NCBI GenBank assembly: GCA_943327965.2
Contig: CALPYQ020000077.1
Span: 1-7,285, forward strand
Length of the DNA: 7,285 nt
Direction: 5' to 3'
Origin: Singulisphaera sp. GP187
GTDB lineage: Bacteria; Pseudomonadota; Gammaproteobacteria; Burkholderiales; Burkholderiaceae_C
The translations under genes and the position numbers were made by a program. Below, piece after piece: positions 1 to 5,869 of this stretch (the first letter of the stretch is position 1; each line of letters opens with the position of its first letter). The notes below the pieces were generated by a model. That model saw only the letters and a list, made by a program, of their open reading frames with translations, searched no databases and was not told where the DNA came from.

Positions 1-1532
1 AACAAGTCAAGCTTGTCCATGGCACGCTTCATTTCCAAACCGCGTGTTTGAGAGTTGGGGGCATGACCCCAGAAGAACACGCCGCGCAAATTGCTGTCTT
101 GGTCGATCAGCTCATTTTTCTCGAGCACGCCATCAATCCAACGTGAGACGGTGATGCCGTTCTTGCCCATCATGGCAGGTGATGCGTAGCGGCCTTTGAT
201 CCACTCAAAATCGACATCCCAAGCCTTGGCAAAGTGCTTCCAAGAACCTTCAGCCAAACCATAGTAGCCAGGCAATGAGTCGGGGTTAGGACCCACATCG
301 GTGGCGCCTTGCACGTTGTCGTGACCACGGAAAATGTTGGTGCCGCCACCTGTCTTGCCCACGTTGCCCAAGGCCAATTGCAAAATGCAAGAAGCGCGAA
401 CAATGGCGTTGCCAATGGTGTGCTGAGTTTGGCCCATGCACCATACGATGGTGCTGGGGTTGTTGTCATGCAGCATCTTGGCCACTTTGAAAACTTGCGC
501 TTCGTTGACGCCGCAAGCTTCTTCCACCTTGTCGGGTGTCCACTTGGCCATGATGTCGGTCTTGACGGCGTCCATGCCATAAACACGATCGTTAATGTAC
601 TTTTTGTCTTCCCAGCCATTTTTAAAGATGTGGTACAGCAAACCAAACAGGAAGGGAATGTCGGTGCCGGAGCGAATGCGAACGAATTCGTCGGCTCTGG
701 CGGCTGTGCGTGTGAAACGTGGATCGACCACGATCATCTTGCAACCGTTTTCTTTGGCATGCAACATGTGCAACATGCTGACGGGGTGAGCCTCTGCAGC
801 GTTGGAGCCAATGTACATGGCGCACTTGCTGTTTTGCATGTCGTTGTACGAATTGGTCATGGCGCCGTAGCCCCATGTATTGGCCACACCCGCTACAGTG
901 GTGGAGTGGCAAATACGCGCTTGGTGATCGGTGTTGTTGGTGCCCCAGAAGCTGACAAACTTGCGCATGAGGTACGCTTGTTCGTTGTTGTGCTTGGAGG
1001 AGCCCACATAGTAAATGCTGTCGGGGCCGCTGGCTTTGCGCAACTCCATCATGCGTTCGCTGATTTCTTTGAGGGCCACGTCCCAGCTGATGCGCTCGTA
1101 TTTGCCATTGACCAGCTTCATGGGGTAGCGCAAGCGGTACTCGCCATGACCGTGCTCACGCAGTGCAGCGCCTTTGGCACAATGCGCGCCCAAATTGATG
1201 GGTGAATCGAAGACGGGCTCTTGGCGAACCCAAACGCCATTTTCAACAACGGCGTCGACAGCACATCCAACTGAGCAGTGTGTACAGATGGTGCGCTTGA
1301 CTTCGACTTTGCCTGCGCCCACCACGCCCCCTTTGGGGTTGGCAGCTTCGGCTTTTTTCACCAAGCTAAGCTGTGATGCAGCCAAGCCCACGCCCACACC
1401 CAAACCTGAACGGCGCAAGAAAGTGCGTCGGTCTAAGGTAGGCAGTGCCTGTGTAAGGCCGCGGCGCAAACTGTGCACAAACGGTGACGATGCAGCACCC
1501 GTGGTGCTTGAATTCTTTTTGGTCAACAACAT
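1..1532 (-). CDS. fdhA: Formate dehydrogenase catalytic (alpha) subunit, N-terminal 510 residues, cut by window edge
   Basis: Periplasmic oxidation of formate to CO2 at a Mo/W bis-molybdopterin-guanine-dinucleotide centre, passing electrons to an Fe-S subunit and a membrane cytochrome. I translated the open frame by hand: 510 uninterrupted codons from ATG at 1532 to the window edge. Residues 34-63 are a Tat signal (DRRTFLR, hydrophobic stretch, then KKAEA), preceded by a 33-residue N-terminal extension. The [4Fe-4S] site is C83-x2-C86-x3-C90-x27-C118 (TICTHCSVGC, then AHCAKG). The catalytic region reads RICHSTTVAG with Cys208-His209, so this is a cysteine rather than a selenocysteine enzyme. 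Later blocks NVGKTGGGTNIFRGHDNVQG (389-408) and FFWGHAPNSQ also fit the family. A GGAGAG ribosome site precedes the ATG. It lies 37 nt after the small Tat gene. FdnG/FdhA-type enzymes are about 800-1,000 residues, so roughly half is present. The FDH identity is secure; the exact symbol is less so. Confidence 0.93.
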   Translation of the reverse strand, partial: MLLTKKNSSTTGAASSPFVHSLRRGLTQALPTLDRRTFLRRSGLGVGVGLAASQLSLVKKAEAANPKGGVVGAGKVEVKRTICTHCSVGCAVDAVVENGVWVRQEPVFDSPINLGAHCAKGAALREHGHGEYRLRYPMKLVNGKYERISWDVALKEISERMMELRKASGPDSIYYVGSSKHNNEQAYLMRKFVSFWGTNNTDHQARICHSTTVAGVANTWGYGAMTNSYNDMQNSKCAMYIGSNAAEAHPVSMLHMLHAKENGCKMIVVDPRFTRTAARADEFVRIRSGTDIPFLFGLLYHIFKNGWEDKKYINDRVYGMDAVKTDIMAKWTPDKVEEACGVNEAQVFKVAKMLHDNNPSTIVWCMGQTQHTIGNAIVRASCILQLALGNVGKTGGGTNIFRGHDNVQGATDVGPNPDSLPGYYGLAEGSWKHFAKAWDVDFEWIKGRYASPAMMGKNGITVSRWIDGVLEKNELIDQDSNLRGVFFWGHAPNSQTRGLEMKRAMDKLDL

Positions 1533-1536
1533 GAAA

Positions 1537-1542
1537 CTCTCC
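1537..1542 (-). promoter_or_regulatory. Ribosome binding site of the formate dehydrogenase alpha gene
   Basis: GGAGAG on the minus strand lies 4 nt (core GGAG about 6 nt) before the ATG at 1532. No other in-frame ATG occurs until residue 138, which is beyond the Tat signal and the Fe-S motif. This site therefore supports the start that gives the long N-terminal extension ahead of the twin-arginine motif. Confidence 0.65.
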
Positions 1543-1569
1543 AGAAGAGGTGAGTGTTTGAGAAAGGGC

Positions 1570-1773
1570 TTAGACCAACGTGGTCTTGTAGTAGCGCTTG
1601 ACGTGCTCGGAGAGCTCGTAGCCGCCGCCGCGCTCGGGCTTGGCTTTTTGGGCAGCTTGAGGCGCTAAATTTTGAATTTGGGGCAACATGCTAGTGGCCG
1701 CTGCCACTGCGCCCACAGTGCCGGCACCTGCGAACAAAGTGCGACGCGAAACCTTGGGGTTTTGAGAACTCAT
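1570..1773 (-). CDS. Small Tat-targeted protein of formate dehydrogenase loci (TIGR02811-like)
   Basis: A 67-residue protein of unknown function, of the type called 'formate dehydrogenase region TAT target'. Residues 7-30 form a Tat signal (VSRRTLFAGAG followed by an Ala-rich hydrophobic segment). The remainder is a short charged tail ending in GYELSEHVKRYYKTTLV (residues 51-67), which carries the Y-x4-H-x3-Y-Y pattern I recall as conserved in this family. Once exported and cleaved, only about 30-35 residues would remain, or the segment could stay as a single membrane anchor. It sits between the TorD-like chaperone and the catalytic subunit, 37 nt before the latter, so it is probably co-translated as a small subunit or maturation factor of the enzyme. 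A clear AGAGGA ribosome site precedes the start. Family recognition rests on the tail motif and position; the role is not known. Confidence 0.85.
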   Translation of the reverse strand: MSSQNPKVSRRTLFAGAGTVGAVAAATSMLPQIQNLAPQAAQKAKPERGGGYELSEHVKRYYKTTLV

Positions 1774-1894
1774 AAATGTTTCCTCTATAGATGCTTAGGA
1801 AATACTTTGCATACGTGCGCGATCGTATCAGTTTGTCCAACAGACACAATGGGGAAACCCTTAGACCTGTGGACTTACTTGACAAAAAATTGCG
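1774..1894 (-). promoter_or_regulatory. 121-nt intergenic leader before the small Tat gene; possible internal promoter
   Basis: This is the largest gene-free stretch in the window; elsewhere genes overlap or are separated by about 10-105 nt. Read on the minus strand, it starts with a T6 run just after the chaperone stop and contains a possible weak sigma-70-like pair: TTGTGT, 16 nt, TACGAT, the latter with an upstream TG. A short imperfect dyad (ATACG, 8 nt, CGTAT at 1811-1828) overlaps the putative -10. No convincing terminator hairpin precedes the T run. The pair matches the -35 consensus at only three positions, so a separate promoter for the small Tat gene and catalytic subunit is only a suggestion. 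Confidence 0.25.
1781..1786 (-). promoter_or_regulatory. Ribosome binding site of the small Tat protein gene
   Basis: AGAGGA on the minus strand, 7 nt before the ATG at 1773. It is one of the better Shine-Dalgarno matches in the window. It supports real expression of this short gene at that start. Confidence 0.6.
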
Positions 1895-2512
1895 CTAGGT
1901 CAGTAAATCAAAACCTTGCGTTTCAATGTTCAAAAAGGCCTGGGTGAATGCCGCCAACTCCGCAAAAAATAAGGCTCTGGGATGTTTGGCAATGGCATCT
2001 GTCATGTCTTGAGCCCATGGCTGAATGTGCTTTGAGAAGAACTCTCTTTGATGCGTCAAGTTGGAGACAGTGACATCGTCGCCCGCAATCAAATAGCGCA
2101 TGACTTCGCACAAACAAGCAAAGTGATCTTCCGTTTCTGACATGCTGTCGTCTCGCTCCAAACCCAGTGCAGCCAAGTCTTCACGCAGCCTGGCCACGGG
2201 TTTGTCATTCAAAAATCCACTGACGTAGTGCGAGGCATACAAATAAACTTCGGGCTTTCCGACGCCACCAAACAAGTGGTTGAACTCAGCGGCAATGTCA
2301 ACATCAGTTGACGCTCTAGATGCCGCGACAAGTTGACGCCAAGGCTCCTCTAAAAATCCACCTTCAACGGGTGCATCGGTGACTGCCACCCGCAACTGCG
2401 CCAAAAACTCTGGGCTAGGTTCCTGATAAAACAGTTGCGCTAGCAAACCATAAATTTCTGCTCGGGCCGTTTCTTCGTCTAGGGCGGAGGACGATGACAG
2501 GTTGGAGGTCAT
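1895..2512 (-). CDS. TorD-family molybdoenzyme chaperone for formate dehydrogenase
   Basis: A 205-residue cytoplasmic chaperone expected to bind the Tat signal or apoprotein of the adjacent molybdoenzyme until the cofactor is inserted. Length and all-helical character fit the TorD/DmsD/NarJ superfamily. Visible signatures are EFNHLF-GGVGKP (76-86), the acidic/His patch E128-D129-H130 followed by CLCEVMRYLI, and the C-terminal FFSKHIQPWA (158-167), matching the family's F-x3-H-x3-W element. I chose ATG at 2512, 10 nt after the upstream stop at 2523, because the domain begins soon after and the frame upstream of it is only a shadow of the preceding gene. No good ribosome site is visible, so translational coupling is likely. 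Two Tat substrates lie directly downstream (the 67-residue protein and the catalytic subunit), the probable clients. Related chaperones in other FDH loci have been called FdhT; I leave the symbol blank. Confidence 0.88.
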   Translation of the reverse strand: MTSNLSSSSALDEETARAEIYGLLAQLFYQEPSPEFLAQLRVAVTDAPVEGGFLEEPWRQLVAASRASTDVDIAAEFNHLFGGVGKPEVYLYASHYVSGFLNDKPVARLREDLAALGLERDDSMSETEDHFACLCEVMRYLIAGDDVTVSNLTHQREFFSKHIQPWAQDMTDAIAKHPRALFFAELAAFTQAFLNIETQGFDLLT

Positions 2513-2522
2513 GTTGGATTCA

Positions 2523-4664
2523 TCAAGGTTTGGGTGGGATGTTGGCAATTTTGGCCTCATCCGCATTGGAATAGATGTCAATGACGCGGCAATCGCCACA
2601 CATTTTGAGTCGCTCTAAAGCAGCGCCTTGGAACATGCTGTGCCCGGCCAATTTGCCCAACATGGCTTCGATGGCCTTGAGGGTACCAAATGGTTTGCCG
2701 CATTTAACACAACCATAGGGCTGGGACTGGTTCAGCACTTGTGCTTGCTTGCGTTCGGGCGTTCGCAAGAATCGCGGCACCAACTCAATGGCGTCTTCAG
2801 GACATGTGGTGGCACACAAACCGCACTGCACGCAGTTCTTTTCAATGAAGCGCAGTTGAGGCAAATCGGGGTTGTCCTGCAAAGCGCTGGCAGGGCAAGC
2901 ACTGACACAACTGAGGCACAAAGTGCATTTGTCAACATTGACTTTCAGCGCGCCCAAGGGTGACGCTGCAGGCAATGCAATGGCACTGTTGCTGGGCTGC
3001 AAAACAGAGGGCGCATGTTCACTCAAATGGTCCAGCGCCAATTCAAGGGTGCTGCGTTTTTCGGGCGCCACAGCGTATTTGGCAAACACGGCGGGCACTT
3101 GCTTTTTCCATTTGGCTTGTGCTTTAGCTGCCCCATTGGCTTGCAAACTAGCGTCCAAATCCATGGCGTTCTTGGCGCGTACAACTTGAAAGTGAACACC
3201 TTCATAGCCCAGGCCCGCCAACAAACTTTGCGCCACGGCCATCTGCGCCTCAAGTCCGTCTAAATATTGTGGCGCTTCTTCGTGTGTGCAAAGCACCAAC
3301 ACTTGATGCGCACCATAGGCCACTGCGGTTAACCATACTTCCAAGCCCAAGCTGGCGGTGTGCCACAAAGACATGGGAATGACATTGGCAGGCAAACCTT
3401 TGGCCAATTTGAGTTGTGCTGCACGGCCCAACTCTTCCACCACCTTGAGGCCCGCTTCTTGGCTGTGAAGCATTAGCACGGCGTCTTTGCCACCTGCTGC
3501 GTGGTAGGTCGAAAGCAAGGTTTTGATTTTCAAGCCTTGCTCTTGCGCTTTGGGATACGCATAAGTCAGTGCACCTGTTGGACACACGGTGGTGCAAGCA
3601 CCACAGCCCACACACAAATTGGGATTGACCTTGATTTGTTGACGCGACTTGTCGCTTGAAATGGCCTCTGCAGAGCAAATATCGACGCAGGCATTGCAAC
3701 CCACGGTTTCGTTGCGGCTGTGGGCGCAAAGCTTTTGTTTGTAGGCAAAGAACTTGGGTTTTTCAAACTCACCCACCATGTCGCGCAACTTCATGAGCGT
3801 GGCCAGATTGTGACCATCCCATTTGAAATAACCTTGCGGCGGCGCATGTTGCAAAAACTGAGGGCCATTAGAGACATTAGCGCCTTCTGCTCGGAGGTCT
3901 AGGATGAGATCGAATTTTTCCGAAGCTTCCGCAGGTACTCGGTTGAAATCAATGGCCCCTGCAGATTGACACACCTTGACACAAGCGCGGCTGGCATTGC
4001 ACAAGTTCATGTCAATTTGGTAATCCAAACCAATGGCATTTTCTGGGCAGGCTTGCACGCAAGCATTGCATCGCGTGCACAAATCCAGGTTGATGGGATT
4101 GTTGTCTAACCAAGAAACGTCAAAGGCCCCCAGCCAACCACGCATGGTTTGCAACTGGCCCGCAATGACCGGAAATTGACGCTCTTGAGATCCGCCAGCT
4201 TGGCCTGCACCTTGCGCAAAGATCGTCACTTGCAAAACATCGGCCAGCAAGGCGGCCGCTTTTTCAGCTTGGTCGAGTGGGCCAATGATCAGCAAACGGC
4301 CTTCACTTTTGAACGGTACGGCAGGCACCGGATCGGGCTCGGGCAGATGCGCTGCAGCCAACAAGGCCGCCAGTTTGGGCGAGGCATTTTGCGCCTCACT
4401 GCTCCAGCCGCCCGCCTCACGGATGTTCACAAATTTGATGGGGGAAGTGGCGCCTTCAGTTTGCGCGGCCAATTCTGAAAAAAGCTTTTTCTCTTGGGTG
4501 CAAGCCACCACTACTTCTTGGCCCGATTGAATGGCCTTTTGAAATGCGCCGGCTTCTCTGCGGCAAAGGGTGCTGTGCAGTGTCAGCGATTCACCCAGCG
4601 CCTGACCCAGCTTCTGGGTCTGCAGGGGCATGGTTTGGTTGCAATCGCAAATGAGTGTGGTCAT
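2523..4664 (-). CDS. Large multi-cluster 4Fe-4S protein (713 aa) of the formate dehydrogenase locus
   Basis: Predicted soluble electron-transfer protein with no signal peptide or membrane segment. Residues 1-66 have scattered cysteines (ICDCNQTM, LCRRE, VVVACTQEKKLF) reminiscent of the HdrA N-terminal domain. Residues 123-140 look like a Rossmann-type strand/helix (RLLIIGPLDQAEKAAALL). Four canonical C-x2-C-x2-C-x3-CP ferredoxin motifs start at C196, C351, C580 and C611. Two altered sets lie at C222/C228/C232 and C313/C323/C326/C330. Residues about 392-500 hold a cysteine-poor domain with a loose MvhD/FlpD resemblance (GAHQVLVLCTHEE, then GLEAQMAVAQSLLAGLGYEG). The C-terminus has C652-x2-C655 and C689-x2-C692. 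The start at 4664 overlaps the DUF3306 gene by 74 nt; it is kept because the N-terminal cysteine segment would be lost with a later start. Orthologues are generally annotated only as '4Fe-4S binding protein'. A role in electron transfer to or from the FDH, or in cofactor maturation, is inferred from position. Confidence 0.85.
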   Translation of the reverse strand: MTTLICDCNQTMPLQTQKLGQALGESLTLHSTLCRREAGAFQKAIQSGQEVVVACTQEKKLFSELAAQTEGATSPIKFVNIREAGGWSSEAQNASPKLAALLAAAHLPEPDPVPAVPFKSEGRLLIIGPLDQAEKAAALLADVLQVTIFAQGAGQAGGSQERQFPVIAGQLQTMRGWLGAFDVSWLDNNPINLDLCTRCNACVQACPENAIGLDYQIDMNLCNASRACVKVCQSAGAIDFNRVPAEASEKFDLILDLRAEGANVSNGPQFLQHAPPQGYFKWDGHNLATLMKLRDMVGEFEKPKFFAYKQKLCAHSRNETVGCNACVDICSAEAISSDKSRQQIKVNPNLCVGCGACTTVCPTGALTYAYPKAQEQGLKIKTLLSTYHAAGGKDAVLMLHSQEAGLKVVEELGRAAQLKLAKGLPANVIPMSLWHTASLGLEVWLTAVAYGAHQVLVLCTHEEAPQYLDGLEAQMAVAQSLLAGLGYEGVHFQVVRAKNAMDLDASLQANGAAKAQAKWKKQVPAVFAKYAVAPEKRSTLELALDHLSEHAPSVLQPSNSAIALPAASPLGALKVNVDKCTLCLSCVSACPASALQDNPDLPQLRFIEKNCVQCGLCATTCPEDAIELVPRFLRTPERKQAQVLNQSQPYGCVKCGKPFGTLKAIEAMLGKLAGHSMFQGAALERLKMCGDCRVIDIYSNADEAKIANIPPKP

Positions 4665-5208
4665 GTTGTGCCGAGTTGTTTTCTTGGGGCTCAGGGTTGT
4701 CTGCTTTGGCAGTCAACGGTGTCTCAGATAAGTTTTGTGTTTCGGTTGCAGAAGTATCAGAAGTATCGGACTGTGCCACATCTTCAGGGGCTTTCACTAA
4801 ACCTAAAAATTGGGCGCCCACCATTTTGGCCAGCATGCCTTCGGGCAAGGGGTCTGGTGTGTTGTAGTCGCCAATGTAAATGTCAAGGCCGTCCATCACG
4901 TTGTAGTGCGGGTCGGTAAAGAGTTTTTTCATGGCGGCATTGCGAACCTCAGGCGACACACCTTGGGTCATGAATGTTGAAAAATCCGACTGCGGCGTCA
5001 GTTGTTCCACATCAGCCAAAGTAGGCAGCTTGACAGGCTCCGCTTTGGTTTCAGCCATGTCTTGCTGCACGGTGGCAACGGGTGCAGAGCCCGATGGAAC
5101 TGACTTTGCTATTTTTTCTGGTGCTTTTTCTTCTTCTGCAACGCCCAGTTTCACAGCCTGTTTGCGCTGCGACCATCGGCTGAAAAATCCGCCTGTCTCT
5201 TCCGTCAT
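4591..5208 (-). CDS. DUF3306-family protein of formate dehydrogenase locus
   Basis: A 205-residue protein of unknown function. The recognisable DUF3306 parts are the N-terminal GFFSRWSQRKQAVK (7-20), a low-complexity charged linker (about 22-58), and the conserved block 61-118, including LPTLADVEQLTPQSDFSTFM, the V-S-P-E-V-R-N-A-A-M-K-K-L-F segment and YNVMDGLDIYIGDY. From about residue 140 on it is acidic and Ser/Thr/Asn-rich, then His- and Pro-rich (QHDHTHLRLQPNH), and looks disordered. The last 24 residues are encoded inside the overlap with the iron-sulfur gene. No signal peptide or membrane segment is seen. ATG at 5208 overlaps the DUF3305 stop as ATGA and has an AGGTGG ribosome site, so the longer in-frame extension upstream is rejected. 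Family members co-occur with DUF3305 and Tat formate dehydrogenases, which suggests a maturation or electron-transfer accessory role that remains unproven. Confidence 0.85.
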   Translation of the reverse strand: MTEETGGFFSRWSQRKQAVKLGVAEEEKAPEKIAKSVPSGSAPVATVQQDMAETKAEPVKLPTLADVEQLTPQSDFSTFMTQGVSPEVRNAAMKKLFTDPHYNVMDGLDIYIGDYNTPDPLPEGMLAKMVGAQFLGLVKAPEDVAQSDTSDTSATETQNLSETPLTAKADNPEPQENNSAQHDHTHLRLQPNHAPADPEAGSGAG

Positions 5209-5765
5209 GCGCCGTCCACCTTTCGGCCCGCTCGATCGCTGGTAGTGACCTTGGCAGGTTGGCCAAATCGGTCGGTGAGGGCTTGAAAACTCTGCGGGCG
5301 TTGGCGACGCTTTACCTCGGGGGTGTAGTGCTGTTTGGCAAACTCGCGAACCCATTCAACAATATCAGGGGCAGCAGGAACTTGCTCAATGGTTTCTTGG
5401 GCATCTAGCCAGCGACCTGCATCGTGATAACTCAAAGACACACGTTCTGGCTTGGCAATGGGCTCGTCGCTGAGACATGCTTCTTCTTCAATTCGCCACA
5501 TGACAAAAAAACAAGGATCGGGTGAGGTGACGTTGAGCAAGTAGCCTTCGGCATCGTCTGGATAAAGCTCTACTTTGAAATTGGGGAACAACCAAAGTGC
5601 GCCGTCATCCCCATCGCGCAGACATTTGGGATTGATGCCAAAGCTTTCCTCTTGCGGCGTGACATCGTCTAGCACCCAGCGCCAAGTTTGCCATTTGGCC
5701 ATGTCACCTTGCACGCGCTCACGGCGCATGACAACGGCAACATCGATGGAAGGACGAGAACTCAT
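5205..5765 (-). CDS. DUF3305-family protein of formate dehydrogenase locus
   Basis: A 186-residue protein of unknown function, soluble by appearance. The conserved core begins at SIDVAVVMRRERV (6-18) and continues with MAKWQTWRWVL (22-32), LWLFPNFKVELYPDDAEGYLLNV (57-79, quoted here only as the F-x-V-E-L-x2-D-x-A-E-G-Y pattern) and PCFFVMWRIEEE (84-95). A Lys/Arg-rich tail (VKRRQRPQSF) follows. No metal motif, signal peptide or membrane segment is seen. The start is uncertain. ATG at 5765 places the domain at the expected distance from the N-terminus. ATG at 5795 adds ten residues (MALIHWYYPP) and has a GGCGG ribosome-site candidate 10 nt away, partly within a small hairpin. It is the first gene after boxA, 104 nt or 74 nt away depending on the start, and is coupled to DUF3306 by ATGA. 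I assign it to the FDH accessory block rather than the box pathway because this gene order recurs beside Tat formate dehydrogenases. Confidence 0.83.
   Translation of the reverse strand: MSSRPSIDVAVVMRRERVQGDMAKWQTWRWVLDDVTPQEESFGINPKCLRDGDDGALWLFPNFKVELYPDDAEGYLLNVTSPDPCFFVMWRIEEEACLSDEPIAKPERVSLSYHDAGRWLDAQETIEQVPAAPDIVEWVREFAKQHYTPEVKRRQRPQSFQALTDRFGQPAKVTTSDRAGRKVDGA
5216..5221 (-). promoter_or_regulatory. Ribosome binding site deciding the DUF3306 start
   Basis: AGGTGG on the minus strand, 7 nt before ATG 5208, inside the last codons of the DUF3305 gene. Together with the ATGA stop/start overlap it selects this start over the upstream in-frame ATG at 5355, which would give a 49-residue non-conserved extension. 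Confidence 0.65.
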
Positions 5766-5827
5766 GGGCGGATAGTACCAATGAATCAAAGCCATTGGGG
5801 CATGTCCGCCTTTCAGGCGACTTGAAA

Positions 5828-5852
5828 CTGCAAAAATTCAATGAATGTGCAG
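5828..5852. promoter_or_regulatory. Nested dyad in the boxA-DUF3305 gap, candidate operator
   Basis: Reading the plus strand, CTGCA (5828-5832) and TGCAG (5848-5852) form an outer inverted repeat around a perfect inner one, ATTCA-A-TGAAT (5836-5846). The two centres differ by only one base. No T-run follows on either strand and the loop would be AT-rich, so it looks more like a protein-binding dyad than a terminator. It lies just before the first formate dehydrogenase accessory gene. TGCA-containing repeats are known in operators of the benzoyl-CoA-pathway regulators BzdR/BoxR, but the spacing here does not clearly match. No good -10/-35 pair was found beside it. Confidence 0.25.
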
Positions 5853-5869
5853 CCGCCTTGATTAGAAAC

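Noticed and set aside
309..1205. Plus-strand open frame of 298 codons with a His/Val/Ala-rich translation
   Set aside because: It lies entirely antisense to the formate dehydrogenase alpha gene, whose minus-strand frame has clear Tat, Fe-S and active-site motifs. The translation has no recognisable domain and is a codon-bias shadow.
1811..1828. ATACG-8 nt-CGTAT dyad considered as a molybdate (ModE) or formate regulator site
   Set aside because: It does not resemble the ModE consensus as I know it, and a 5-bp arm is short enough to occur by chance.
2513..2599. Longer N-terminus for the TorD-like chaperone starting at ATG 2599
   Set aside because: The extra 29 residues fall mostly inside the end of the iron-sulfur gene and look non-conserved. 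ATG 2512 starts just before the TorD domain.
3250..3729. Minus-strand open frame of 159 codons in another frame
   Set aside because: It is inside the 713-residue iron-sulfur gene and has an Arg/Gln-rich, non-protein-like composition, so it is a shadow.
5209..5355. Longer N-terminus for the DUF3306 protein starting at ATG 5355
   Set aside because: It would overlap DUF3305 by about 150 nt and add a Pro/Arg-rich, non-conserved segment. ATG 5208 has an ATGA overlap and an AGGTGG ribosome site.
5804..5821. Small hairpin (CGCCT, 3-nt loop, AGGCG with flanking pairs) considered as a terminator after boxA
   Set aside because: No T-run follows it on the minus strand, so it does not look Rho-independent. 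At most it could mask a ribosome site for the alternative DUF3305 start at 5795.
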